Below the pieces are notes generated by a model that had not been told where the DNA came from, did no database searches, and was given only the letters and a program-made list of their open reading frames with translations. Both the position numbers and the translations under genes were made by a program. From Bacteroidota bacterium (lineage in GTDB: Bacteria; Bacteroidota; Ignavibacteria; Ignavibacteriales; Ignavibacteriaceae), in the NCBI GenBank assembly GCA_021778375.1, contig JAJYCM010000001.1, positions 1 through 40,585 of the forward strand: a stretch of 40,585 nucleotides of DNA. The letters run 5' to 3'. Every line of letters begins with the position of its first letter. The first letter of the stretch is position 1. Of this stretch, positions 9,084-17,589 are shown piece after piece.

Positions 9084-10175
9084 TTGGCAAACTTCAACCG
9101 GATACAAAGACTATTTCAATTTTATACAAGCGATTTAAGCATTAAAGAAATCGAGAAGCTGGTAAAGCGCGATATACCAGAGCTTTATGATTTTTATGCA
9201 AGCCGTATGAAACAGTCAGAGAAGCCAAAGAATTCCATATCGGGACTCATCCATTTCCTAAAAAATCTTTTCTTTGAGTTTTTAAATCTGCTCACACCAA
9301 TAAGAAGAATAATATACTCAGTCGCATTAATATTTTTTGTAATTGCAATTATTAATAATAATTGGAATTTAATAATTTATTCCTTTCTTCTTTTGAACCT
9401 TTTAATAGCATTTGAACTTGCAGATAAATTAACAGCTAAAAATGAACTCGCAGTTGCCCGTGAGATTCAGAAAAGTTTGATGCCGCAAAGTCCTCCCAAA
9501 AATAGTTATTTTGAAATCAGCGCTTGCTACGAACCGGCAAAGGAAGTGGGCGGAGATTATTATGATTTTATAAACTATGACTCAGCGCCTGACAAAATAT
9601 TTATAGCGATCGGAGATATTTCTGGCAAAGGGATGGCAGCGGCAATTTATATGGTTCAGGTACAGGCAATTTTACGCAATATTGCGGGCGAATGTACAAC
9701 GCCAAAAACTATTTTGACCAATTTAAATAAGAGCTTAAAAAATATTTTACAAAAAGGTTCATTTTTTACAATAAGCCTTGCTTCAATGAATTCAAACGGG
9801 ACACTTCATCTTTGCCGAGCAGGACATTTACCATTGCTTTATTTCAGAAATAAATCAAACGATTGCGTGAATATCATTCCGAGTGGAATCGGAATTGGTT
9901 TGACACAAAGTGATATATTTGTAAACTCTCTTGAACAAATTGAGATTAAAGCAGAACGAGGAGATATTTTAGTTTTTTTTACAGATGGAGTAGTAGAATC
10001 GATGGATGGAAGTCTGCATGAATACGGAATAGATAGGTTAAAAAATATCATAATGCAAAATTCGCAAAAAACCGCAATAGAAATTCAGCAAGCAATTTTG
10101 GACAGCGTAAGCTTATTTCAAGATATACATCCCGCTAATGATGATCTTACAATGATAATATTGAAAGCAATTTAG
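9084..10175 (+). CDS. RsbU/SpoIIE-like PP2C-type serine phosphatase, membrane-bound
   Basis: A 363-residue protein with a short N-terminal helical region (1-60), two closely spaced membrane helices (about 75-112), a short linker helix and a PPM/PP2C phosphatase domain of the SpoIIE/RsbU class (about 125-363). The metal-binding acidic residues are present in EVGGDYYDF (154-162), GDISGKGMAAA (177-187), FTDGVVE (299-305) and ANDDLTM (351-357). The linker ELAVAREIQKSLMPQ is the typical lead-in of this class. RsbU enzymes dephosphorylate anti-anti-sigma (STAS) proteins to activate stress or developmental sigma factors; no STAS protein or anti-sigma kinase is adjacent here. The start is a TTG at 9084, 15 bases after the Sel1-protein stop. 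Confidence 0.88.
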   Translation: MANFNRIQRLFQFYTSDLSIKEIEKLVKRDIPELYDFYASRMKQSEKPKNSISGLIHFLKNLFFEFLNLLTPIRRIIYSVALIFFVIAIINNNWNLIIYSFLLLNLLIAFELADKLTAKNELAVAREIQKSLMPQSPPKNSYFEISACYEPAKEVGGDYYDFINYDSAPDKIFIAIGDISGKGMAAAIYMVQVQAILRNIAGECTTPKTILTNLNKSLKNILQKGSFFTISLASMNSNGTLHLCRAGHLPLLYFRNKSNDCVNIIPSGIGIGLTQSDIFVNSLEQIEIKAERGDILVFFTDGVVESMDGSLHEYGIDRLKNIIMQNSQKTAIEIQQAILDSVSLFQDIHPANDDLTMIILKAI

Positions 10176-10183
10176 AATATTTC

Positions 10184-11443
10184 TTATAAACTCGATTTAA
10201 TCTCCTTACCGTTTGTAACTTTAGGAACTTCAACTTTTTGAAGGATAATTAACCCCGCAAAAAAGAACAATCCGATGGCAAGCACAGCAAACCGTTGATT
10301 AGAAACATTAGCGACAATACCGTAGACAAGAGGTCCTATAACAGCAGAGGACTTTCCGAACAAACCATCATAAAACCCGAAGAACTCGGCTTCCCTTTCC
10401 TTAGGAGTAAGAAGCGCCATTAAACTTCTGCTGCAAGATTGTGAAGAGCCGATGGAAAGCCCAGCCAGCAAGCCTACAACATAAAAACCAGCGATTGAAT
10501 TATCGAAATAAGCGCCTGCAATTACAAAAAGCCAGATAACCAACGTTATAGAAATAGTTTTTTTGGGGCCTATATGGTCTGAAATTATACCAAAAATAAA
10601 TGCTCCCAAAATGGCAGTACTTTGAACAATAATGAAAAAATAGATTATCTGAGCATCGGTCATTTTTAAAATACCCGAAGCAAAAATTGAAGCAAATGCA
10701 ATGATCGTAATGATGGCATCATTATACAAGAAAAAAGCTAAAAGAAATCCTGAAACAGATGGATATTTATTGTGAAAGAAAATAGCTTTAAAGGTATCGG
10801 CACTTTTTCGAATTCCATTTCTAATTATACCTTTTCTTAATCTACCTTCGACATTCGGTTCGCTAATAAACAGAAAGAGAGGAATTGAAAATATTAGAAA
10901 GAAAAGAGCGGCAACGACGAAGGATAGACGGATATAAAAATAATAGTCAGAAGAACTTTGCTGTGGTAGTAATAGTTCTATAATTAAAAGCACAGAAAGC
11001 GCACCGACATAGCCCATCGCAAAACCATAGCCGGAAACTCGTCCAAAATTTTTTTTCTCAGTGATATTGGGAAGAAAAGCATCGTAAAAGACCACTCCCC
11101 CTTCATATCCGATGTTAGCAAGAATAAAAAGGACCATTCCTAAGATAATATCGCCTTTTTGAACGTTAAACATAAGTGCTGTGCACAAAATTGTTACAGA
11201 TGAAAAGATTAGAAGAAATCTTTTTCTATTTCGCGAGACATCTGCGATAGCTCCAAGTGGTGGGCTAAGAAAAGCAGTAATTATCATTGAAATGCTGACA
11301 GATAAACCCCAGAGCCAGACTTTACCGTCTGCAACATAATTAGAAAAATATTTTGAATAGATAACGGTAATGACGATAACCGAAAAAGAAGTTCTGGCAA
11401 AGTCGAACAATGTCCAGAAAAATATTCTAGATTTATTTTTCAT
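10184..11443 (-). CDS. MFS transporter, UMF1/Atg22-like family
   Basis: A 419-residue integral membrane protein with about twelve hydrophobic helices. The N-terminal sequence (WTLFDFARTSFSVIVITVIY), SPPLGAIADVSRNRKR after the second helix, and IGYEGGVVFYDAFLPNI are characteristic of the UMF1 branch of the major facilitator superfamily, related to the vacuolar effluxer Atg22. The substrate in bacteria is not known; amino-acid or small-molecule efflux is a guess. The stop faces the phosphatase gene (convergent, 8 bases apart), and the start lies three bases after the nusB stop, so it is probably co-transcribed with nusB. Confidence 0.85.
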   Translation of the reverse strand: MKNKSRIFFWTLFDFARTSFSVIVITVIYSKYFSNYVADGKVWLWGLSVSISMIITAFLSPPLGAIADVSRNRKRFLLIFSSVTILCTALMFNVQKGDIILGMVLFILANIGYEGGVVFYDAFLPNITEKKNFGRVSGYGFAMGYVGALSVLLIIELLLPQQSSSDYYFYIRLSFVVAALFFLIFSIPLFLFISEPNVEGRLRKGIIRNGIRKSADTFKAIFFHNKYPSVSGFLLAFFLYNDAIITIIAFASIFASGILKMTDAQIIYFFIIVQSTAILGAFIFGIISDHIGPKKTISITLVIWLFVIAGAYFDNSIAGFYVVGLLAGLSIGSSQSCSRSLMALLTPKEREAEFFGFYDGLFGKSSAVIGPLVYGIVANVSNQRFAVLAIGLFFFAGLIILQKVEVPKVTNGKEIKSSL

Positions 11444-11446
11444 GGA

Positions 11447-11929
11447 TCATTTTTGAGGTGGTGCTTTCGAAATAGTTTCTTCCATTAATCCGCGGCCGGA
11501 TTTGTCCAATTTCCCTGAATCTTTTAACTCAGATAAAACTGCATCTAAAATTCCATTGATGAATTTTCCGCTTCCTGCGGTGCTGTATATTTTTGCAATT
11601 TCAATTTCTTCATTGATAGACACTTTCGGAGGAATGTCCGGAAAATATAGCAGTTCGCAAATTCCCATTTGCAAAAGTATCTTATCGATAAGCGCAATCC
11701 TGTTTAACTCCCAATTATCAACACGTTGCTTTATCATCTTTTCAAGTTCATCTTTATGAATTAGTACACGATTTACAAGATCATTTGCAAAATCTCTATC
11801 TGATTTATCTGAAACATCTGAAAGCACTCCGTTCACCAAGCTTTCAAGCGATTCCTTATTCATAGAATAAGCATATAGTATTTGAAGGACTCTTTCCCTG
11901 ACCAAACGTCTTTTAAAACTTTGAGACAT
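11447..11929 (-). CDS. nusB: Transcription antitermination protein NusB
   Basis: NusB binds boxA RNA with NusE (ribosomal protein S10) and supports antitermination on rRNA operons. The 160-residue all-helical protein shows the usual pattern: an Arg-rich start (RRLVRERVLQILYAYSMN), WELNRIALIDKILLQMGICEL in the middle (about 73-93) and the conserved end PPKVSINEEIEIAKIYSTAG followed by FINGILDAVL. A C-terminal tail of about 20 residues is extra and poorly conserved. The MFS transporter gene follows after three bases. Confidence 0.95.
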   Translation of the reverse strand: MSQSFKRRLVRERVLQILYAYSMNKESLESLVNGVLSDVSDKSDRDFANDLVNRVLIHKDELEKMIKQRVDNWELNRIALIDKILLQMGICELLYFPDIPPKVSINEEIEIAKIYSTAGSGKFINGILDAVLSELKDSGKLDKSGRGLMEETISKAPPQK

Positions 11930-12006
11930 ATTTTAATTCAATATTTTTATCAAAACTTAACTGATTGAAAATCCTATGCGTAAATTTATAATTAAATCTG
12001 CTTTAT

Positions 12007-12035
12007 AAAAACCTGCCTGTCCGGTAACAGACAGG
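12007..12035 (-). terminator. Candidate rho-independent terminator after the DUF218 gene
   Basis: Read on the minus strand, an inverted repeat CCTGTC / GACAGG (arms 12030-12035 and 12016-12021, 8-base loop) is followed four bases later by five T residues (12007-12011). It lies 18 bases past the DUF218 stop and before nusB, so it could end the upstream transcript. The hairpin sequence shares CCTGTCCGGTA with the repeat cluster near 34836, so it may be a dispersed repeat that happens to serve as a terminator. Confidence 0.5.
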
Positions 12036-12052
12036 TCGCAATTAACTTTTTG

Positions 12053-13096
12053 TTAAAGAGCAAATAGCCAAAATACAGTTAAAGCAATGCTTTCCCTCAA
12101 CTTGTAGTATAGTTTATGCTCAGTACTTAAATCCAAGTCAGAAGCTGAGACATAAGTTTTTATGTGAAAATATTTGCATATTTCTTTAACACGGGTTAAA
12201 TGATAACCGTCCGAAACTATAACAATATGATTTATGTTCTTCTTTACAAGCAAACTATCTTTTATAAATTTGATTTGTTCAAGTGTCGATGCTGTTTTTT
12301 TTTCAAGCCAAAGATCACGAAGATTAATATTTTGAGGCTTTATATAATCAAAAGCAACCTCTGCTTCGCTTAATTCGCCGGGAGCATTTCCTCCGGTAAA
12401 TTGAATTTTATTTATAATACCTTTTTTATACAATTCAACGGCTTTATCGACTCTTGCAGCAAGGCTTGGGCTAACAGAATTATGTGACCAAACTGCAGCC
12501 CCTAAAACTACAGCAACATTTGTCTGATTTCTCTTAAAAGGAAATTTTTCATTTCTACCCAAGCTTAAATGGATATAAAAAAAAGCAAATGCCAACAAAA
12601 CAAAGACCAACACAAACGAATTAATAAAGGCCCTAAGGAATATCAGTTCTTTTGCGCCAAATATTATCTGCCAAATGAACATTATTTGAAGAAAGATAAA
12701 AAATTGATAAATGGAGAACAAAACTCCAATGATAACTTTCTTAAAGGGATGGTCTAAAACATAAATATTTGGTAGAGGTAAATTAATTCTTGTGCTAAGA
12801 AATGCAAGCAATAAAATAGCAGAAGTAATGATTGTATAAGTCATTAATATCTTGGGCTTATAACTTTTACCTTTTTGAAAAGAATAAATTATTAGAGCAA
12901 GAATCAGTAATGATGAAAATAGAAGATCAAGTAGATTTCCAATGTACATTAGCCTGAAATCTTTTAACGGTAAATCCTGATTATTATATTTAATGAAAAA
13001 AAGAAAAAGTAAATCCGCAACAGTAAAAAGGATCGCTAAAGTGATGACGAAACTTTTACTAAATAATATTTTTCTTTTTACATGCATTGCGATCAA
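12053..13096 (-). CDS. Membrane-anchored DUF218 (YdcF/ElyC/SanA-like) protein
   Basis: A 347-residue protein. The first 180 residues contain about five hydrophobic helices; the remainder is a cytoplasmic or periplasmic DUF218 domain. DUF218 hallmarks are VVLGAAVW at the start of the fold, SLAARVDKAVELYKKGI, the FTGGNAPGELSEAEVA loop, EKKTASTLEQIKFIKD and VIVSDGYHLTRVKEIC. Family members such as ElyC and SanA affect envelope integrity and vancomycin sensitivity in E. coli, but the chemistry is not established. The N-terminal multi-helix part is longer than in SanA and resembles the ElyC arrangement. It lies 36 bases downstream of the NAD(P)HX repair gene and upstream of nusB. Confidence 0.82.
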   Translation of the reverse strand: MIAMHVKRKILFSKSFVITLAILFTVADLLFLFFIKYNNQDLPLKDFRLMYIGNLLDLLFSSLLILALIIYSFQKGKSYKPKILMTYTIITSAILLLAFLSTRINLPLPNIYVLDHPFKKVIIGVLFSIYQFFIFLQIMFIWQIIFGAKELIFLRAFINSFVLVFVLLAFAFFYIHLSLGRNEKFPFKRNQTNVAVVLGAAVWSHNSVSPSLAARVDKAVELYKKGIINKIQFTGGNAPGELSEAEVAFDYIKPQNINLRDLWLEKKTASTLEQIKFIKDSLLVKKNINHIVIVSDGYHLTRVKEICKYFHIKTYVSASDLDLSTEHKLYYKLRESIALTVFWLFAL

Positions 13097-13132
13097 CTGG
13101 ATTTAATTCAATCTTGTTTGTACCCGGGAGAT

Positions 13133-14764
13133 TCAGACAAATGATTTTCTCAAAAAATTTATGGAGTGTGCAATATTTTTAATAATATCACTTGCTGTAT
13201 AAGTATATTCACTGAAATCTTTCAATAATAAATCGGCAGAAAGACTGTGCAGATATACGCCACAGACTATTGCTTTTTCAATAATTTCTTTTTCTGTATA
13301 GATCCCTGACTTGGTTTTTGTAGAAGATTCCCATTGCGCTAATAAGCCGGCAAGCATTCCGGTTAAAACATCACCGCTGCCAAATTTTGCCATACCTGGA
13401 TTACCTGCAGTGTTTATCAATGCATCTCCGGATGGTGTGAAAATAATAGTAGGAGCATCTTTTAATATCAGATAACTTCCCGTTTCTTTTACAAATTCTT
13501 TCCCAAATTTCAATATATCATTTTCTAACTCTTCAGAAGAAACGCCAATTAGATTTGCAAACTCACCGTGATGCGGAGTAAATATTATTTTGCGCAATCC
13601 TCCCTGCCGGGAATTTAAGCTCAATTTCTTATATTTGTTTTCATTTAAGGCAAAGATTGCATCCGCATCAATTACCATTATTTTATCTTTGAATTTCTTA
13701 ATGATTTGAAATATCGCTTCCCGGGTTTCTTCATTTCTTCCAAGACCTGGCCCAATTGCGATTGAATCAGCCCATTCAATTCTCTTTCTTATCTCGGGAA
13801 TATTTTCAACTCTAAAAAATCCTTTACCGTCATCTTCGTATGTTTGGACTATAACTTCCAACAATTTTTTGTGGATAAATTTCTTTGCTGATTTAGGAAA
13901 GCATAAAACCGATGCACCTGCACCCGTCTTTAATGACGAAAAAGAGGAAAGAACCGCTGCACCCGGCAAAGTTGAAGAGCCTGCAATTATTAAAGCTTTC
14001 CCCGACGAATATTTATTTATATCTTTTTTCTTGGAAGGTAATGATTCTAAAGCATCTTCGGGTTCAATCAAATATTCCTCTGCCGGATATTTTTCAAAAT
14101 GTTCGAGACTTAACCCGATATTTCCTTTCGCAGTATCACCGCAAAAACTTTTGCCTTTGCCAAAAAATAATCCTCTTTTAAATTCGCCGAGTGTAATTGT
14201 CAAATCCGAATTGAAAATATTCTTGCCAAATCCGGTATCTGCATTTAATCCGGTAGGAATATCAATCGCAACTTTAAAGCTATTAAGATTATTTACATAA
14301 TATACAATTTCATTAAAAGGCTCACGTAACTCGCCTGATGTCCCGCTTCCGAGCATTGCATCAAAAATAACATTGCATGTCGAAAGGACTGTAAGACTGG
14401 CAGCAGAATCGTATTTCTTCAAAATTATTTTGGGATTAATAGATGCCAGATTTTTTAATATATTAAAATTCATTAGGCAATCGCGTGACATTTCTTCATT
14501 TTTACCTAAATATATAATATTTACTCTAAAACCATAATTTGCAAAATGTCGGGCAACAGCAAAACCGTCTCCACCGTTGTTGCCTTTCCCGCAAACAAAA
14601 CCTAATGAAGATATTTTTAAGTTTAATTCTTGAAATTTTTCTGTAGATATATTAAAGATTTGAAGTGCAGCATTTTCCATTAATACAACACTTGGAATGC
14701 CAAGTTGATTTATAGCAAAACTGTTATCTTCTCTAATTTGCGATGTGGAATAAAGTGGTATCAT
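13133..14764 (-). CDS. nnrDE: Bifunctional NAD(P)HX epimerase / ADP-dependent dehydratase
   Basis: This enzyme repairs hydrated NADH and NADPH. The N-terminal YjeF_N epimerase domain (about 1-220) has NGGDGFAVARH and MLGSGTSGELREPF and the Asp in VAIDIPTGLNADTG. The C-terminal ribokinase-fold dehydratase domain (about 235-540) has ALIIAGSSTLPGAAVLSS, AIGPGLGR, the TPHHGEFANL motif and the ADP-site AKFGSGDVLTGMLAGL with its catalytic Asp. The 543-residue length is normal for the fused form (E. coli YjeF/NnrD). The N terminus PLYSTSQIREDNSFA fits the family, supporting the ATG at 14764. No ribosome binding site is obvious. Confidence 0.95.
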   Translation of the reverse strand: MIPLYSTSQIREDNSFAINQLGIPSVVLMENAALQIFNISTEKFQELNLKISSLGFVCGKGNNGGDGFAVARHFANYGFRVNIIYLGKNEEMSRDCLMNFNILKNLASINPKIILKKYDSAASLTVLSTCNVIFDAMLGSGTSGELREPFNEIVYYVNNLNSFKVAIDIPTGLNADTGFGKNIFNSDLTITLGEFKRGLFFGKGKSFCGDTAKGNIGLSLEHFEKYPAEEYLIEPEDALESLPSKKKDINKYSSGKALIIAGSSTLPGAAVLSSFSSLKTGAGASVLCFPKSAKKFIHKKLLEVIVQTYEDDGKGFFRVENIPEIRKRIEWADSIAIGPGLGRNEETREAIFQIIKKFKDKIMVIDADAIFALNENKYKKLSLNSRQGGLRKIIFTPHHGEFANLIGVSSEELENDILKFGKEFVKETGSYLILKDAPTIIFTPSGDALINTAGNPGMAKFGSGDVLTGMLAGLLAQWESSTKTKSGIYTEKEIIEKAIVCGVYLHSLSADLLLKDFSEYTYTASDIIKNIAHSINFLRKSFV

Positions 14765-14923
14765 AATTATTATTGGTTTTAATTACAAAATTATATCAGA
14801 ATGACTTCATAAAAAAATGAGAGTATAATGACCAAGGATTATAAATTTCCATGTAAAGGTAAATCATTTTGAGATAGTCTCAATAGTTTATTTTTTACAA
14901 ATAATGATTTGACAAACAAAATA

Positions 14924-14952
14924 TTGACATCCATCTTTATCAGAACTATAGA
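14924..14952 (+). promoter_or_regulatory. Candidate sigma70-type promoter
   Basis: A perfect TTGACA (14924-14929) is followed after exactly 17 bases by TATAGA (14947-14952). Transcription would start near 14959, almost 280 bases before the next gene. FCB-group housekeeping promoters can differ from this consensus, so the call is tentative. Confidence 0.4.
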
Positions 14953-15117
14953 CTAAAGAATTGGAATTCGAAAAGTTGTATTTCATAAATATCGGAAATA
15001 ATGTCGAATTCTTTCGTTTTTTTATTATCATGTGTTTTGTAGTCAGAGCATTTTCTTTATTTAATTATTTTTATTTAAATTTTCATATAAGATAGGATTT
15101 AATCTTTTGACGTTATG

Positions 15118-15146
15118 TTGACAATCATAAACCAATAAGTTAAAAA
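15118..15146 (+). promoter_or_regulatory. Candidate promoter for the small membrane protein-tadA genes
   Basis: TTGACA at 15118-15123 is followed after 17 bases by TAAAAA (15141-15146). The predicted start near 15153 would leave a leader of about 80 bases before the ATG at 15236, a better distance than the upstream candidate. Confidence 0.4.
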
Positions 15147-15235
15147 TATTTTGTATAAATTACGGCGTATAACGCGCACTTATCGAAAATGAGTAGTTGC
15201 GAATAAATAATTTGGAAGGTGATTTAAGGTCTCTT

Positions 15236-15700
15236 ATGAAGGTATTAAAAAATAGCTCAACATTAGTCATTTTATTTTTAATGTTTATTTTGTCGACGCT
15301 TTTCTTCAATCTTGTCCTTGGAATCTCCCCAATTCTTGATTTCTTCAACTATATGGCGGGTAAAAAATATTTATGGACAATCCCATTGTTAATTTCAATT
15401 CTCTTTGGATTTTGGTTATACAGCAGAAGTATGAAAAGAAAAATCTCAGATGAAAGGATAGAAATATTTAATGCAACTATAAGGACAATACAAGACATTC
15501 TGCAAAACTCAGCTTCCTCAATGCAGTTATTAATTTTGGACATGAAGGATGTAGAAGTGCATGAAGAAATAATTATTAAAGCTGAAAAAAACATGGAGGA
15601 ATTAAAGTCGGTAATTAAAACATTGGCCTCGGTAGACCCAAAAACTATACAGCTAAAAGATCTGAATCGGAATCTTTCAATAATAAAAATGAACGATTAA
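15236..15700 (+). CDS. Small two-helix membrane protein with a DHp-like coiled tail
   Basis: A 154-residue protein with two membrane helices (about 8-30 and 46-64), then a positively charged turn (SRSMKRKISDER) and a cytoplasmic helical tail. The tail segment TIRTIQDILQNSASSMQL followed by a second helix (IIIKAEKNMEELKSVIKTL) has the look of the two-helix dimerization region of sensor kinases, but there is no phospho-accepting His at the expected place and no ATPase domain follows. I do not recognise the family. The ATG at 15236 is chosen because AAGGT lies about seven bases upstream; an in-frame TTG at 15197 would add 13 residues. The tadA gene starts eight bases after the stop, so they are probably co-transcribed. 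Confidence 0.7.
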   Translation: MKVLKNSSTLVILFLMFILSTLFFNLVLGISPILDFFNYMAGKKYLWTIPLLISILFGFWLYSRSMKRKISDERIEIFNATIRTIQDILQNSASSMQLLILDMKDVEVHEEIIIKAEKNMEELKSVIKTLASVDPKTIQLKDLNRNLSIIKMND

Positions 15701-15708
15701 ATGCACTT

Positions 15709-16179
15709 ATGATTTTTGACGAACAAATTTATAAATTTATGTTTGCTGCTCTACAGGAAGCTGAATTAGCACTTGAAAAAAACGAAGTTCCTGTTGGCGC
15801 TGTAATTGTTCACAAAAATAAAATCATCGGGAGAGGTTTTAATCAAACAGAAAGCTTAAAAGACCCAACTGCTCACGCCGAAATGATTGCTATTACCGCT
15901 GCTTCAAGCTATATGAAAGATTGGCGACTTAATGAGTGCGACATTTATGTAACGCTTGAACCTTGCATAATGTGCACAGGCGCTCTGCTTGCAGCAAGAA
16001 TCAATAAACTTTATTTTTCTACTTTTGATCCAAAGTATGGCGCCTGCGGTTCACTCTATAATTTAGCAGAAGAAAAAAAATACAATCATAAAATTGAAAT
16101 ATTTTCAGGAATATACCTATCCGAAAGTGAAGCTCTGCTGAAAAGGTTTTTTGTAAATATTAGAAATAAAAGAAATTAA
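15709..16179 (+). CDS. tadA: tRNA-specific adenosine deaminase TadA
   Basis: TadA converts adenosine-34 of the tRNA-Arg anticodon (ACG) to inosine. The 156-residue protein has the cytidine/deoxycytidylate deaminase zinc site: HAE with His56 and the catalytic Glu58, and PCIMC with Cys86 and Cys89. EVPVGAVIV near residue 26 and YGACGSLYNL near residue 110 are family landmarks that separate it from guanine deaminases. The ATG at 15709 follows the small membrane protein gene by eight bases. Adk follows after 65-77 bases with its own candidate promoter. Confidence 0.95.
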   Translation: MIFDEQIYKFMFAALQEAELALEKNEVPVGAVIVHKNKIIGRGFNQTESLKDPTAHAEMIAITAASSYMKDWRLNECDIYVTLEPCIMCTGALLAARINKLYFSTFDPKYGACGSLYNLAEEKKYNHKIEIFSGIYLSESEALLKRFFVNIRNKRN

Positions 16180-16203
16180 ATATGAGTTTATTTAATTGTA
16201 AGC

Positions 16204-16232
16204 TTGACAAATATAACCTTAAATAATAATTT
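16204..16232 (+). promoter_or_regulatory. Candidate promoter for adk
   Basis: TTGACA (16204-16209) lies in the tadA-adk gap with an AT-rich -10 region (TAATAATTT) after 14-17 bases. The -10 match at ideal spacing (TAATTT, 16227-16232) is weak, so only the -35 box is persuasive. Confidence 0.35.
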
Positions 16233-16256
16233 AGTTTTAACATTTTGAGTTTTATG

Positions 16257-16925
16257 ATGCAAATCATGTTATTCGGTTCTCCGGGTGTAGGCAAAGGTAC
16301 TCAGGCAAAAATACTTTCCACAAAGTTAGATATTCCACATATATCAACAGGCGATATATTAAGGCAGGCTGTAACTGATAAAACACCTCTTGGCCTAAGC
16401 GCTGAGGAAAAGATGAATAAAGGAGAGTTAGTATCCGACAATATTATGTTTGGATTGATTGCGGAGACTTTGGCACAAGACCGATGTAAAAAGGGGTTTG
16501 TCCTCGATGGATTCCCACGCACAATTGCTCAAGCAGTTGAGCTTGACAAAATTTTTAATCAATTAAATATTAAAGATGTCCGGTTAGTTGTAATAACCGC
16601 TAATGAGGAAGAGATTGTCAGACGTTTGACTAATCGAAGAGCTTGCGACAACTGCGGAAATATTTTTAATTATAATGATATTAGGAATTCAAATATTTGC
16701 CCTTCATGCGGGGCTATAGATAGCTTTTATCAACGTGATGATGATAAAGAAGATGTTATTAGAAATAGATTAAATATTTATAAAAACACTACCGAGCCAG
16801 TTTTAATCTATTATCGATCTAGGAGAAATGAAATTTATATAAACGGGCTTGACTCAGTTGATGAAGTAACAAACAATATTTTATCCGAATTACAAAAAGC
16901 TGGCAGTAGTAAGATTATTGTTTAA
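16257..16925 (+). CDS. adk: Adenylate kinase with zinc-type lid
   Basis: Adk interconverts ATP + AMP and two ADP. The protein begins MQIMLFGSPGVGKGTQ, placing the P-loop at residues 7-14, with the AMP-binding HISTGDILRQ and FVLDGFPRT motifs following. The lid carries two Cys pairs, CDNC and CPSC, 16 residues apart, the structural zinc site found in many Gram-positive and some FCB enzymes. The start is ambiguous: ATG codons at 16254 and 16257 and a TTG at 16245 are in frame; 16257 aligns best with the family. The 3' end overlaps the convergent ftsE-like gene by 11 bases. Confidence 0.95.
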   Translation: MQIMLFGSPGVGKGTQAKILSTKLDIPHISTGDILRQAVTDKTPLGLSAEEKMNKGELVSDNIMFGLIAETLAQDRCKKGFVLDGFPRTIAQAVELDKIFNQLNIKDVRLVVITANEEEIVRRLTNRRACDNCGNIFNYNDIRNSNICPSCGAIDSFYQRDDDKEDVIRNRLNIYKNTTEPVLIYYRSRRNEIYINGLDSVDEVTNNILSELQKAGSSKIIV

Positions 16926-17586
16926 TCTTCATAATTACCTTATGGGCTTTCCCTTCTTCTATTCTGATAATTTTTGCGTCGTAACTTTTTAGTAATTCAT
17001 AGTTATGGGTTGCAAAAATTACTGCAGTACCTCGAGTATTTATCTTCTTCAGTATTTCCAAAATTTCCAGAGAAGTTTCGGGGTCTAAATTTCCTGTCGG
17101 CTCATCAGCAAGAATTAAAACAGGATCATTTATAATAGCTCTCGCAATAGCAATTCGCTGTTTCTCTCCACCGGATAATTCATTCGGCATGCTGTATCGC
17201 CGATGGGATAATCCTACATCCGTCAATGAGTCATTAACTTTCCTTTTAATATCTCCGCTTGATTTATTCGTAGCTTCTAAAACAAAAGATAAATTTTCAT
17301 AAATGTTTCTGTCTTTTAGAAGTCTAAAATCCTGAAATATCACCCCGAGTTTTCTTCTTAACATCGGTAGATTGCGCGGTTTAATTGTTCGCGAATCATA
17401 TTCATCAAAAGAAATTCTTCCGTAGGTTGGCAAAATATTCATGTAAATCAATTGAAGGAGTGTACTTTTGCCGGCTCCGCTTTTACCAATTAAAAAGCAA
17501 AATTCACCCTGGTTTAATTCAAAGTTTAAATCCGAAAATACCGGCTGATTCAAATAACTATATTCGACATTATTAAAGGTTAACAT
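16915..17586 (-). CDS. ftsE: FtsE-like ABC transporter ATP-binding protein
   Basis: A 223-residue ABC ATPase: Walker A GKSGAGKSTLL (residues about 33-43), Q-loop FQDFRLL, signature LSGGEKQRIAIARA, Walker B LILADEPTGNLD and the switch His in FATHNYELL. The size and the sequence around FQDFRLLKDRNIYENL fit FtsE, which with FtsX activates peptidoglycan hydrolases at the septum. No ftsX-like permease lies next to it, so a lipoprotein-export (LolD) or other MacB-type partner cannot be excluded. It starts three bases after the pdxA stop and its 3' end overlaps adk on the opposite strand. Confidence 0.85.
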   Translation of the reverse strand: MLTFNNVEYSYLNQPVFSDLNFELNQGEFCFLIGKSGAGKSTLLQLIYMNILPTYGRISFDEYDSRTIKPRNLPMLRRKLGVIFQDFRLLKDRNIYENLSFVLEATNKSSGDIKRKVNDSLTDVGLSHRRYSMPNELSGGEKQRIAIARAIINDPVLILADEPTGNLDPETSLEILEILKKINTRGTAVIFATHNYELLKSYDAKIIRIEEGKAHKVIMKIKQ

Positions 17587-17589
17587 TTG

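Larger units (their letters stand above)
14765..15235. other. Long AT-rich divergent gap
   Basis: The region separates the minus-strand NAD(P)HX repair gene from the plus-strand membrane protein gene. It holds two candidate plus-strand promoters (listed separately) and no convincing protein gene, tRNA or repeat. A transcript from the first promoter would have a leader of more than 250 bases before the first gene, which leaves room for a small RNA or a leader element. Confidence 0.4.

Noticed and set aside
13869..14300. Open frame of 143 codons on the plus strand inside the NAD(P)HX repair gene
   Set aside because: It is the longest antisense frame but is entirely covered by a well-supported enzyme on the other strand and has no promoter or ribosome binding site of note.
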